From: Comamonas antarctica
GTDB taxonomy: Bacteria; Pseudomonadota; Gammaproteobacteria; Burkholderiales; Burkholderiaceae_C
Direction: 5' to 3'
Length of the DNA stretch: 64,000 nucleotides
NCBI RefSeq assembly: GCF_013363755.1
Contig: NZ_CP054840.1
Location: forward strand, 2,597,501 to 2,661,500
Below, piece by piece: positions 43,543 to 52,153 of this stretch; the first letter of the stretch is position 1, and every line of letters begins with the position of its first letter. The notes beneath the pieces were generated by a model. The model was not told where the DNA came from. It did no database searches and was given only the letters and a program-made list of their open reading frames with translations. The position numbers and the translations under genes are program-made.

Positions 43543-43646
43543 GATTATCTCCTTATTTTCGTTTCCAGCGGATCACGGCGAAAATGGATTATTTTTGGTT
43601 TTGCCGTTTGAAACCGCGAGTTAATGAATTGGTATTGTCAGGCCGT

Positions 43647-43865
43647 TTAATCGTCGAAACGGAAATCGGGATTGCGGGCTTGCCAGTCCTTCAACTGGTT
43701 CTCCGCCTCTTCCTTGACCAGACCCTGGCGCTCCTGGATGCGGCCGATGAACTGGTCTCGCTTGCCGGCAACGACATCAAGATCGTCATCGGTGAGCTTG
43801 CCCCATTGCTCACGGATCTTGCCCTTGAATTGTTTCCAGTTTCCTGCAACTCGATCTTCGTTCAT
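43647..43865 (-). CDS. CsbD family stress protein
   Basis: Small hydrophilic protein of 72 residues: MNEDRVAGNWKQFKGKIREQWGKLTDDDLD split by the conserved G-x-W-K-Q-x-K-G-K pattern, then AGKRDQFIGRIQERQG. CsbD proteins (E. coli YjbJ type) are abundant in stationary phase and under general stress; the molecular role is unknown. AAAGGAT lies just before the ATG. The codon use and GC content are lower than in the core genes, probably because of the Lys/Asp-rich composition. Confidence 0.93.
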   Translation of the reverse strand: MNEDRVAGNWKQFKGKIREQWGKLTDDDLDVVAGKRDQFIGRIQERQGLVKEEAENQLKDWQARNPDFRFDD

Positions 43866-44226
43866 ACAAAATCCTTTTTATATTAGCGAGCCGGTCACCC
43901 AGCCCGCTGTTTCAAAACACATTCACTCGAAAGCGAAATGTGTAGTTAATGTATGACGGGTTTCAACGGCGCATTGTGGGAAAGGAAGTTTTGACGCAGT
44001 CGGCTTTTGCCTACAGCCGATTTAAATGAAATCAACCGAAAAATACAGACAATAGCTGGAATTGATTGATATCGAGCGATTGTGGAGCCTGGCCGCTTGC
44101 AGAAGCGGCATCGATACAGGGCATTACCCGCGCCGCAAATCAGTTGCCGGTGGTGGGCAAGCCCAGTTGCCCGGGCCCTCGCCACCCGCTTGGCGTGACG
44201 ACTCTGCAGGCCGTCCGCAGCAGCCG
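43866..44226. other. Intergenic region without a recognised gene
   Basis: About 360 bases. The left half is AT-rich and probably holds the csbD promoter. TCGGCT-N9-AGCCGA forms a hairpin near 44001-44021, and CCGCTT-GCAG-AAGCGG another near 44093-44107; neither is followed by a T-run. The right part is the downstream region of the GGDEF-EAL gene. No coding or RNA gene was recognised. Confidence 0.5.
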
Positions 44227-46716
44227 TTATTGCCGCTCAGCGCTGCCGCCTTGCAGGTCCACCTCGGCGCCGCCGTGCAGCGCGGCGCGCCAGTCGTCCT
44301 CCACCAAGACGCCCAGCTCGCTCATGCGCGCACCAAAGGCATCGGGCGGCAACCCGGGAGAACACAGGAAACCCTGGAAGAAATGGCAATGCAGCGCCCG
44401 CAGGCAGTCGCGCTGCTCCCCCGTCTCCACGCCTTCGGCAACGACCTCGGTGCCCAGGGCCTTGCCCAGGCTGATGATCGCACTGACGATGGCGCGGTCG
44501 CCTGCGTCATGCGGCAGGCCGCGCACGAAGGACTGGTCGATCTTGATCTTGGCGATCGGCAGCTTCTTGAGATAGCCGAGGCTGGAGTAGCCGGTGCCGA
44601 AATCATCGATGACCAGGCCCACGCCCAGATCGGCAATCGAGCGCACGCGCGCCGCCATCTCCTGCGCGTCCTGCAGCAGGATGCTTTCGGTCAATTCCAG
44701 TTCCAGCAGATGGGAGGGCAGGCCATGGTGCGCCAGCAGCGACCGAAGCCGCTCGACGAAGTCGGGCTGGCGGAACTCCAGTGCGGACACATTGACCGAC
44801 ACCTTCAGCGGCAGTCCCTTTTCGCTCCAGCGCGCAGCCTCGCGGATCGACTGCTCGAGCACCCAGGCGCCCAGCGTGACGATGTAGCCCGACTCCTCGG
44901 CCATGGGAATGAAGACCCCGGGCGACACCACGCCGAAATCGGGATCGGTCCAGCGCAGCAGCGCCTCGGCGCCCACGATCCGGTTGCTGCCGATATGCAC
45001 CTGCGGCTGGAAGAAAACCGCCATGCGCCCGTGCTCGAGCGCCTGGCGCATCGCATGCTCGAGCTTCATGCGCGACAGCAGCCCCGAGTTCATCTGCGGC
45101 TGGTAGAAGCTGTAGTGCCCGCGGCCGCGTTCCTTGACGCGGTACATCGCGGTATCGGCCTGCATGATCAGTTCATCGAGCGTGTGGCCATGGCCTGGAT
45201 ACTGGGCCACGCCGATGCTGCACTGCACCGAGAATCCGATTCCGTCCAGCAGGAAGGGGCGCAGCATCTCGCGCAGGATGCGCTGCGCGACGCTCGCGGC
45301 CAGGGCCTCGTCGCAGCCCTGCAGATAGAGCACGAACTCATCGCCCCCCAGCCGGCTGAGCATATCGTCCGAGCGCAGGCAGGACAGCAGGCGCTCCGCG
45401 ACCAGCTTCAGCACGCGGTCGCCGAACTGGTGGCCCAGCGAGTCGTTGATGATCTTGAAGTGGTCGAGATCGATGAACAGGATGGCAAACACTTCGCGCG
45501 TGTCCGCGGCCCGCTCGATGGCCTGGGCCACATGAGCGGCCAGGCTCAGGCGGTTGGGCAGCCCGGTGAGCGCATCGCTGAAGGCCAGCTCCTCGATGCG
45601 CTGTTGGGCCTGCTGCTGCTGCGTCAGGTCGCGCATGAAGCCGATGGTCTGGAACACCACGTCCTGCGCATCGCGCAGCGCCACCCAGGACAGGCGCACC
45701 GCGCAGCGCTGCTGCGCGCCCTGCTCCAGCCAGAGATTGCCCTGCCAGAAGCCGCCGCTGCTCCACTCCTGGGCCGCGGCGCCGTACCAGTTGGCCGGTG
45801 CGCTGCAGCCGAACATCTCGCGCACGCTGCGTCCGGCGACCTCGTGGTCGCCCATCAGCCGCAGGCACGCGGGATTGGCACGCACCAGCCGGTGCCCGGC
45901 ATCGGCAATGAAGATCGCGTCAAGGCTGCAGTCGAACACGCGCGCTGCCAGCTGCAATCCGGCCTGGACCTCGACTTCGCGCGTGATGTCGCGGTAGGTG
46001 TGGATCCGGCCCACGGGCGCGCCGCGCTTGAGCTGGGGCACGGAGCGGCGCTCGATGATCTTCCCGCCTTCGAGCGCCAGCACGTCGGTGCTGTCGATCA
46101 GCGGCTGGCGCCGCAGTTCCTCGAGGCGCAGCGCATAGCCCTCGCGGTCCAGCACCTTGGCGGCCATGTAGTCGAGGATGGAGGCATCGTTGCGCTCCAC
46201 CAGCATGTGCCGGGGCAGGTCCCAGATCGCCGCCAGGCGGTGGTTGAAGGCGCGGATGCTGCCGTCCTGGCTGCAGACCAGCATGCCGTCGGCCGTCGAA
46301 TCCAGCGTGGCGCGCAGGTCGGACAGCAGGCCTTCGAGTTCATGCTCGGTATGCGCCTGCTCGCTGCGGTCCAGCATCGTCAGCAGCAGCCAGCCAGAAT
46401 CGCTGCCCGAGGGGCCGGCAATGCGCTCCAGGCGCTGTTCGACCGGACGCAGCAGGCCATCGCGGCACTGCACCTGGGTCAGTGTCTGCGAGCCCGTCTG
46501 CCACTGGCTCGCATCCTCCCAGAGGCACAGGTCCTGCGGCGTCGCGGCCAGCGCCTGCACCGGCATGCCATGCATGGCTTGGCGGTCGTAGCCCGAGAGC
46601 TTCGCGGCCGCGCGGTTGGCAAAGCGGATGCACAGCGTGTCTTCGTCGATCAACCACACGGCTTCGAGCAGCGCATCGAGAGTCTGGTGCCAGAAAGCTT
46701 CGAACGGATGGCTCAT
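44227..46716 (-). CDS. PAS-GGDEF-EAL cyclic di-GMP protein
   Basis: Cyclic di-GMP enzyme of 829 residues with no membrane segment. Three PAS-like sensor regions lie at about 5-110, 120-240 and 255-370. The diguanylate cyclase domain (about 385-550) has an intact RLGGDEFVLY. The phosphodiesterase domain (about 560-815) keeps GAEALLRW, ELTES, DDFGTGYSSL, KIDQSFV and AEGVET, so the EAL catalytic and metal residues are present. Both activities could therefore operate. The ATG at 46716 overlaps the HD-GYP gene stop by four bases, coupling it to a second c-di-GMP phosphodiesterase. Confidence 0.93.
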   Translation of the reverse strand: MSHPFEAFWHQTLDALLEAVWLIDEDTLCIRFANRAAAKLSGYDRQAMHGMPVQALAATPQDLCLWEDASQWQTGSQTLTQVQCRDGLLRPVEQRLERIAGPSGSDSGWLLLTMLDRSEQAHTEHELEGLLSDLRATLDSTADGMLVCSQDGSIRAFNHRLAAIWDLPRHMLVERNDASILDYMAAKVLDREGYALRLEELRRQPLIDSTDVLALEGGKIIERRSVPQLKRGAPVGRIHTYRDITREVEVQAGLQLAARVFDCSLDAIFIADAGHRLVRANPACLRLMGDHEVAGRSVREMFGCSAPANWYGAAAQEWSSGGFWQGNLWLEQGAQQRCAVRLSWVALRDAQDVVFQTIGFMRDLTQQQQAQQRIEELAFSDALTGLPNRLSLAAHVAQAIERAADTREVFAILFIDLDHFKIINDSLGHQFGDRVLKLVAERLLSCLRSDDMLSRLGGDEFVLYLQGCDEALAASVAQRILREMLRPFLLDGIGFSVQCSIGVAQYPGHGHTLDELIMQADTAMYRVKERGRGHYSFYQPQMNSGLLSRMKLEHAMRQALEHGRMAVFFQPQVHIGSNRIVGAEALLRWTDPDFGVVSPGVFIPMAEESGYIVTLGAWVLEQSIREAARWSEKGLPLKVSVNVSALEFRQPDFVERLRSLLAHHGLPSHLLELELTESILLQDAQEMAARVRSIADLGVGLVIDDFGTGYSSLGYLKKLPIAKIKIDQSFVRGLPHDAGDRAIVSAIISLGKALGTEVVAEGVETGEQRDCLRALHCHFFQGFLCSPGLPPDAFGARMSELGVLVEDDWRAALHGGAEVDLQGGSAERQ

Positions 46717-47999
46717 GCTGCGCCCGCCTGCGCATTGCCGGGCTCCACCGCACGTTCGAAGAAATAGCAGATACGCTGGCGCGGCGAGAGATAGCTCAGC
46801 ACCTCGCGCGGCAACTGGTCGAGGCGCAGGCTGCGCCGGATGCTGATCCCGGCGCACTTCTCGAGATCCAGCGGCTGCGCCAGCGCTGCCGGCACGCTGG
46901 CGTCGTACACCAGCACCTCGGGCTTGAGCGGACGCGAGCTGTTGACCGATACCACCATCGCGTAACGCCCATCGGCGAGCTGCACCACCGAGCCGGGCGG
47001 ATAGACGCCCATCATGCGGATGAAGGCGCGCAGCATCACGGCGTCGAAGCGCTCGCGTTGCTGGGAGTACAGCGCGGACAAGGCCTCGTGCGGGGTCTGG
47101 CCGGTCTGCGCATGCTCGGGATTGCACTGGCGGTCATAGGCGTTGACCAGGCACAGCACCTTGCCCGCCGGGCTCAGGTCCTCGTCGATCAGGTGCAGCG
47201 GAAAGCCGCTGCCGTCGGCAAATTCGTGGTGCTGGGCAATGGCCGTCAGCACCTCGCTGGATGCCCCCATGCCCATCGCCAGAGCCACCGAATCGCCCAC
47301 ATGGCGCTCGTATTGCGCACGCGTCGGCAAAGGCGCCCCGGGCGCCGAGTCCTTGCCTATGTCGTGCAAGAGCGCTGCCATGCCCAGCTCCTGCAACTGG
47401 GCGGCACCCATGCCCAGCGCCTTGCCCAGCAGCAGGCTCAGCACGGTGACGTTGATCGGATGCTCGGCCTGGCGGTTGCCCGAGGTTTCGGACAGCAGCC
47501 GGATCACCAGGTCGCCCGTGGGCAGCACATCCTGCAGGTAGCTCTGCACCATGGCGCCGGCGCGGGCCATGGCCTGCGCCGGTTCGGTGGCGGCATTGGC
47601 CTGGAGCTGCAAGTAGTCCTGCGCGGCAGCGCGATAGCGTGCATCGCAGCACTGCCAGCGCTGCGCGCTGCGCGCCGGCGCTGCCTCGGGCTCTGGCGCG
47701 GCTGCATCCGAAGCGGGAGCCGGGAGTTGCTGCGCCTCCACACGCGCATCGATGGTCGCATGCGCATCGGAGACAGCATCGGCAATGCCGGCATCCGCAG
47801 CTTCGGAAGCAACGATGTCGCTGCGGTCGGGAAAATAACGGATGGCATCCAGCCCGAGCGCCTGGACGGTCTGGAGCTGGCTATCGGAGGCAATGCGAAA
47901 GCTGTTGACGGGAAAAGGATGGCGCATCCAGCCGACTTCCAGCTGGATGTACATGCCTACGCGCAAGGCTTGCGGATTGATCAGGACAGATGAGTTCAC
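46713..47999 (-). CDS. HD-GYP-type cyclic di-GMP phosphodiesterase with DUF3391
   Basis: Protein of about 428 residues. The N-terminal DUF3391 domain begins INPQALRVGMYIQLEVGWMRHPFPVNSF. The HD-GYP domain (about 165-350) has EHPINVTVLSL, ALLHDIGKD and QHHEFADGSGFPLHL; the last shows GFP instead of the canonical GYP, a tolerated but notable change. I prefer the GTG at 47999 because DUF3391 proteins start only a few residues before this domain; an ATG at 48110 would add 37 unlike residues and take in a possible promoter (TTGTGC ... TACAGT). It is coupled to the downstream GGDEF-EAL gene. Confidence 0.88.
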   Translation of the reverse strand: MNSSVLINPQALRVGMYIQLEVGWMRHPFPVNSFRIASDSQLQTVQALGLDAIRYFPDRSDIVASEAADAGIADAVSDAHATIDARVEAQQLPAPASDAAAPEPEAAPARSAQRWQCCDARYRAAAQDYLQLQANAATEPAQAMARAGAMVQSYLQDVLPTGDLVIRLLSETSGNRQAEHPINVTVLSLLLGKALGMGAAQLQELGMAALLHDIGKDSAPGAPLPTRAQYERHVGDSVALAMGMGASSEVLTAIAQHHEFADGSGFPLHLIDEDLSPAGKVLCLVNAYDRQCNPEHAQTGQTPHEALSALYSQQRERFDAVMLRAFIRMMGVYPPGSVVQLADGRYAMVVSVNSSRPLKPEVLVYDASVPAALAQPLDLEKCAGISIRRSLRLDQLPREVLSYLSPRQRICYFFERAVEPGNAQAGAA

Positions 48000-48192
48000 A
48001 CTGAAAGCGTACTGTACAAAAGGTTGCACAACTGCCCGTTTGTTTCGACGATTATCGCCAGTTCTTGAGGGGTGGGCGTGGCTTTGCGATAGTGTGCAGC
48101 TTTTTTGCACCGGGCCAGGCGATCATGCGCCAGTTGAAGGAACCCGCGAGACAGGCGTCAGCGGGGCCACTGATGGGGCCTGATGCAGCACC

Positions 48193-48249
48193 GCGCTGCC
48201 CGGCATTGCGCTGCCCGGCATTACGCTGCCCGGCATTGCGATGCCCGGC
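48193..48249. repeat. 15-base tandem repeat
   Basis: Almost four copies of GCGCTGCCCGGCATT (units at 48193, 48208, 48223 and a partial at 48238), with one or two substitutions. It abuts the stop codon of the TauE-like gene and each unit holds the palindrome TGCCCGGCA-like core. The length is a multiple of three. Confidence 0.9.
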
Positions 48250-48960
48250 CTAGCGGCACCAAAGCGAAGGCTTGTAGACCAGGTCCATCCACAGCGCCCA
48301 GGCGGCCACGCCAAACAGCAGCAGCCCTGCGGCGCGGCTGCCCCAATGCGCGCGCAAGCCATTGAGCCGGCCGCGCAGACGGCCCCAGAGCCAGGGGGCG
48401 GCCAGCAGCCAAAGCCCGCTGCCCAGCGCAAATGCCGCCATGGACAACGCACCCGCCAGCGCCCCGCCGCTGAGCGCGGCCACGAGCAGCGCCGAATACA
48501 GCAGGCCGCAGGGCATCAACGCCCAGACGAAGCCCGAGGCAAAGCTGCCTCCCGGCGCCGCCACCACGGGCTGCACGCGCCGCCACAGCGCGCGGCCCGC
48601 GCCTTCGATCCATGCTGGCTGGCGCGCCTGCACCATCATCAGGATGCCCCAGAGCATGATGCCCAGATGCATGAAGGTCCAGACCGGCTGCATGGCCGTG
48701 GTGCGCATATTGAGCCAGGCCAGCCCTTCGACCGCGACGGCGGCCAGCGCGCCCAGGCTGGCGTAACCTGCGACCCGGCCCGCGTGAAACAGCGTGCCGC
48801 GCAGCCATAGCCGGCTGCGCCGGCCATGCACCTGCACCACGCTGCCCCCCGTGGCCCCCGCCGACGTGACCACGGCGCAGGGCGCGGCGCACATGGCAAG
48901 GCAATGCGGGCCGCCCATGAGGCCCATCACGGCAGCAGTCCAGATCAGGCTAAGCAACAT
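48250..48960 (-). CDS. TauE/SafE (DsbD_2-like) membrane protein
   Basis: Inner-membrane protein of 236 residues with about six membrane segments. The N-terminal GGPHCLAMCAAPC matches the H-C-x-x-M-C-x-x-x-C motif of the family also called sulfite exporter TauE/SafE or DsbD_2. MPCGLLYSALLVAAL lies in a central membrane segment. Genes like this often accompany cbb3 oxidase maturation genes, and the cysteine/histidine/methionine motif would suit copper or heme-related redox handling; that role is inference. A tandem repeat abuts its stop. Confidence 0.82.
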   Translation of the reverse strand: MLLSLIWTAAVMGLMGGPHCLAMCAAPCAVVTSAGATGGSVVQVHGRRSRLWLRGTLFHAGRVAGYASLGALAAVAVEGLAWLNMRTTAMQPVWTFMHLGIMLWGILMMVQARQPAWIEGAGRALWRRVQPVVAAPGGSFASGFVWALMPCGLLYSALLVAALSGGALAGALSMAAFALGSGLWLLAAPWLWGRLRGRLNGLRAHWGSRAAGLLLFGVAAWALWMDLVYKPSLWCR

Positions 48961-49110
48961 GGTGGCAGGAAAGAGGGGTGGAAAGACGGCGCTGCGGCCG
49001 TCCAGGCTGCGGCCAGCTTAACCTGACGCGCGGCAAAAAAACCTAGGGATGCTTTGCACAAACCTCGCGAGCCGTGCTGCCAACAGCCGCAGGGATTTGT
49101 GCAGAGGTAC

Positions 49111-50493
49111 CTAGATGATGCGTGAAAACCGTGCGCGGTTGCGGTCGGCCTGCAAATAGCGGTCGAACGTCATGGCTACTGCGCGCACGAAATACCAGCC
49201 CATCGCGGTCACGCGCAGGCTTTCGGCGTCGATTTCCACCATGCCCTGGGACTGCAACTCGGCCAGCATCTCCAGTTCGGCTGCGAAATAGCGCCGCGAA
49301 TCGATCAGCCAGGCCTGGTCCAGCGCCTCGAACAGCACTTCGCCCTGGCACATCAGCGCCATGATCACGGCGCGCCGGATCAGGTCGTCGCGGCCCAGCG
49401 CCAGCCCGCGCACCACGGGCAGCCGGCCCTGGTCGAGGAAGTCGTAGTACTCGTCGAGGTCCTTCGCATTCTGGCTGTAGGTCGCCCCTACCCGGCCGAT
49501 GGCCGAGACGCCCAGCGCAATCAGGTCGCAGTCGGGCTGGGTGCTGTAGCCCTGGAAGTTGCGGTGCAGGCGTCCCTGGCGCTTGGCCACGGCCAGCGCG
49601 TCCGTGGGCAGCGCGAAATGGTCCATGCCCACATAGACATAGCCGGCCTGCTCGAAGCTCTCCAGCGCGCGCGCCAGCATCGCCAGCTTGGCGGCCGCGC
49701 CCGGCAGCGCCGCGGTATCGATGCGCCGCTGCGGCTTGAAGCGCTCGGGCAGGTGGGCATAGGCATAGAGCGCGATGCGGTCGGGCCGCAGCTCGCCGAC
49801 CTGGGCCAGCGTGCGCTCGAACGACTGCGGCGTCTGGCATGGCAGGCCGTAGATCAGGTCGACATTGACCGATTCGAAACCCAGCGCGCGCGCCGCCTGC
49901 ACCAGCGCGAAGACCTGGCTCGCCGGTTGCTCGCGGTGCACGGCCTTCTGCACGTCGGCGTCGAAGTCCTGCACGCCGAAGCTCAAGCGGTTGAAGCCCA
50001 GCTGCGCCAGATAGGCCAGGCGTTCGGGCGTGACGGTGCGCGGATCGACCTCGATCGAATACTCGCCGCCGGGCTGGAAGTTGAAATGGCTGCGCAGCAG
50101 CGCCATCAACTCCGCCAGGCCGGCGTCGCTCAGAAAGGTCGGCGTGCCGCCGCCCAGATGCAGCTGGCTCACGGGCTGGCCGGTGCCGCAGTGTTCGGTA
50201 TGCAGCGCGATCTCGCGCGCCAGGTATTGCAGATAGGTCTGCGCGCGCTCGGGATGGCGCGTGACGATCTTGTTGCAGGCGCAGTAGTAGCACAGCGACT
50301 CGCAAAACGGGATGTGCACATACAGCGACAGCGGCCGCGCCAGACCGGGCGCGCCCTGGCGGCGCTGCTGAAGCGCCAGGATGTAGTCCTCCTGGCCGAA
50401 GGCCTCGACAAAACGGTCGGCGGTAGGGAACGAGGTATAGCGCGGGCCCGGCACGTCAAAGCGCTGCAACAGCTCGGGGGTGATTGCGGTCAT
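49111..50493 (-). CDS. hemN: Oxygen-independent coproporphyrinogen III oxidase
   Basis: Radical-SAM enzyme of 460 residues that converts coproporphyrinogen III to protoporphyrinogen IX without oxygen. The 4Fe-4S motif C-x3-C-x2-C is in PFCESLCYYCACNK; SAM-binding LHLGGGTPTFL, SIEVDPRTVT and RLSFGVQDFDADVQKAVHR are as in true HemN rather than HemW. The ATG at 50493 begins MTAITPELL. An FNR box lies 54 bases upstream, consistent with induction at low oxygen for heme supply to the cbb3 oxidase. Confidence 0.96.
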   Translation of the reverse strand: MTAITPELLQRFDVPGPRYTSFPTADRFVEAFGQEDYILALQQRRQGAPGLARPLSLYVHIPFCESLCYYCACNKIVTRHPERAQTYLQYLAREIALHTEHCGTGQPVSQLHLGGGTPTFLSDAGLAELMALLRSHFNFQPGGEYSIEVDPRTVTPERLAYLAQLGFNRLSFGVQDFDADVQKAVHREQPASQVFALVQAARALGFESVNVDLIYGLPCQTPQSFERTLAQVGELRPDRIALYAYAHLPERFKPQRRIDTAALPGAAAKLAMLARALESFEQAGYVYVGMDHFALPTDALAVAKRQGRLHRNFQGYSTQPDCDLIALGVSAIGRVGATYSQNAKDLDEYYDFLDQGRLPVVRGLALGRDDLIRRAVIMALMCQGEVLFEALDQAWLIDSRRYFAAELEMLAELQSQGMVEIDAESLRVTAMGWYFVRAVAMTFDRYLQADRNRARFSRII

Positions 50494-50546
50494 GGGGGGT
50501 TTCCTTGGGCTTTGGGCTACTGTGCCGCAAGGCACCCTGCCGGACC

Positions 50547-50560
50547 TTGATGTCGATCAA
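50547..50560. promoter_or_regulatory. FNR box between hemN and fnr
   Basis: TTGAT-GTCG-ATCAA, a perfect match to TTGAT-N4-ATCAA. It lies 54 bases before hemN and 127 bases before fnr. Activation of hemN, and possibly autoregulation of fnr, is expected. Confidence 0.9.
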
Positions 50561-50687
50561 GACTTGCGCACGCCACGCCTGCGACAATTTGATGCATGTC
50601 AGCGGCGGCCAGAGGTATCGGACGCTGCACGCGCCGGCGTTCCATGCGATAAAGGGGGTTGGCCCCGTCCACCCCGAGGTCCCATCA

Positions 50688-51407
50688 ATGAGTCTACAAG
50701 CGATCAAAGCCTCCTGTTCCAACTGCAACCTGCGCGAGCTGTGCCTGCCCATCGGCCTGAACGAAGACCAGATGCAGCGCATCGACACCATCGTCGCGGT
50801 GCGGCGCAAGGTCAAGCGCGGCAGCCTGCTGTTCCACAACGGCGAGCCGTTTTCCTCGCTGTACGCGATCCGCACGGGCTTTTTCAAGACCTGCGTGGCG
50901 ACCGAAGACGGCCGCGACCAGGTCACCGGGTTCCAGATGGCCGGGGAGATCATCGGCCTCGACGGCATCGTCAACGACCGCCATACCTGCGACGCCGTGG
51001 CGCTCGAGGACGCCGAAGTCTGCGTGATGCCGTTCGACCGGCTGGAGGAGCTCTCGCGCGAGGTCACGGTGCTGCAGAACCACGTGCACAAGGTCATGAG
51101 CCGCGAGATCGTGCGCGAGCATGGCGTCATGCTGCTGCTGGGCAGCATGCGGGCCGAGGAACGGCTCGCGGCCTTTGTGCTGAACCTGGTGCAGCGCCTG
51201 CATGCGCGCGGCTTCTCGCAGTCGGAACTGGTGCTGCGCATGACGCGCGAGGAAATCGGCAGCTACCTGGGCCTCAAGCTTGAAACCGTGAGCCGCACCT
51301 TCTCGAAATTCGTCGAGGACGGCATCGTCGAGGTCAAGCAGCGGCATATCCGCATCCTGGATACGGACGCACTCAAGCGCATCGTCAACAGCCAGCGCTG
51401 CGACTAG
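50688..51407 (+). CDS. fnr: FNR-family oxygen-responsive regulator
   Basis: CRP/FNR regulator of 239 residues that binds a 4Fe-4S cluster and is active without oxygen. Cluster ligands are the N-terminal CSNCNLRELC (C-x2-C-x5-C) and the internal cysteine in RHTCDAVAL. The helix-turn-helix EEIGSYLGLKLETVSRTFSKF contains the E--SR recognition pattern that reads TTGAT half-sites. The ATG at 50688 starts MSLQAIKASCSNC. It converges on the small membrane-protein gene and is next to the cbb3 cluster that it should control. Confidence 0.97.
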   Translation: MSLQAIKASCSNCNLRELCLPIGLNEDQMQRIDTIVAVRRKVKRGSLLFHNGEPFSSLYAIRTGFFKTCVATEDGRDQVTGFQMAGEIIGLDGIVNDRHTCDAVALEDAEVCVMPFDRLEELSREVTVLQNHVHKVMSREIVREHGVMLLLGSMRAEERLAAFVLNLVQRLHARGFSQSELVLRMTREEIGSYLGLKLETVSRTFSKFVEDGIVEVKQRHIRILDTDALKRIVNSQRCD

Positions 51408-51415
51408 GCGTCGTC

Positions 51416-51706
51416 TCAGGAAGGACGCACCGGGGTGCGGCGGCGATGCCGCAGGGGCCCTTCACTGCCCCAGCTGTTGACCTCGGCCGGGCGCAGGCCG
51501 AGCAGACAGGTCAAGGCCCCGGCGGCGCTGATGACCAGCCAGAACACGAAGAAGGACAGCGTGTAGAAAGCCTGCCGGCTCCAGTCGAGCGCGGCGCCCT
51601 GCCACTGGATCTGGGCGGGATCGACCACGGCAAACACCAGCATTTCCATTGCGCAGGCAGCGAGAAATGCCGGCCAGAGAATCCACATCAAGCGTCTTGC
51701 CCACAT
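51416..51706 (-). CDS. Small membrane protein of the cco cluster
   Basis: Hypothetical protein of 96 residues with two membrane segments (about 8-28 and 45-68) and a basic C-terminal tail. The start at 51706 is set by a strong AAAGGAG site five bases upstream; an ATG at 51736 lies in frame but lacks such a site. It follows ccoH on the same strand by 80 bases. I recognise no family. A part in cbb3 oxidase assembly is possible from its position only. Confidence 0.7.
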   Translation of the reverse strand: MWARRLMWILWPAFLAACAMEMLVFAVVDPAQIQWQGAALDWSRQAFYTLSFFVFWLVISAAGALTCLLGLRPAEVNSWGSEGPLRHRRRTPVRPS

Positions 51707-51786
51707 CGGGAACTCCTTTTGCAGCCAGGCTTTCATTCTGCCGGCAAGCACGCAGGAGGACGCTGCGGAAAACCCGCGGACGGGTT

Positions 51787-52068
51787 TCAGCGGTCGACGG
51801 GCGCGAGTTCGGCCGGGGTGGCCGCATGGTTGCGGCCGGTCATCGCGGGCGCCAGGCGCATGTCGGGGGTCTCTGACAGCGTCTTGTTGATCTCGCTGCC
51901 GTGGCGGTAGTAATCCGGGTCGATCACCGGATCGGGGTGCGTGGCGGCAATCCAGAAGGTGACCACGCCCGCCACGACCACGACGGCCGGGCCGCCGATG
52001 ACCATCCAGACGAAACCGAATTTCCACCAGGGGCGGGGATCGTGTGCGGGAGAGGTTTTCTGTGTCAT
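51787..52068 (-). CDS. ccoH: FixH/CcoH cbb3 oxidase assembly protein
   Basis: Protein of 93 residues, one membrane segment (about 14-42, WWKFGFVWMVIGGPAVVVVAG) and a periplasmic part with DPDYYRHGSEINKTLSETP, the FixH/CcoH signature. CcoH stabilises the assembling cbb3 complex. It is separated from ccoP by an intrinsic terminator, and ccoG, which normally lies between them, is not present. Confidence 0.9.
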   Translation of the reverse strand: MTQKTSPAHDPRPWWKFGFVWMVIGGPAVVVVAGVVTFWIAATHPDPVIDPDYYRHGSEINKTLSETPDMRLAPAMTGRNHAATPAELAPVDR

Positions 52069-52111
52069 GGGGGGCTTTCAATGGGGCGCCCAGCGCGCGG
52101 CACGCTGAACG

Positions 52112-52139
52112 GAAAAAGGGCGATGCACGCGCATCGCCC
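52112..52139 (-). terminator. Rho-independent terminator after ccoP
   Basis: GGGCGATGC / GCATCGCCC perfect nine-pair stem with a four-base loop, followed on the minus strand by five T. It lies 15 bases after the ccoP stop and 44 bases before ccoH, so it should limit read-through from ccoNOQP into ccoH. Confidence 0.9.
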
Positions 52140-52153
52140 CCGGCCTGGCGTGC

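Noticed and set aside
44062..46767. Open frame of about 900 codons antisense to the GGDEF-EAL gene
   Set aside because: Same shadow composition, no ribosome site, no recognisable domain.
48000..48110. Longer N-terminus for the HD-GYP protein starting at 48110
   Set aside because: The extra 37 residues are unlike DUF3391 starts and the region holds plausible promoter elements.
48193..48249. Short repeat array as a CRISPR
   Set aside because: Units are contiguous with no spacers, 15 bases long and fewer than four copies; it is a tandem repeat.
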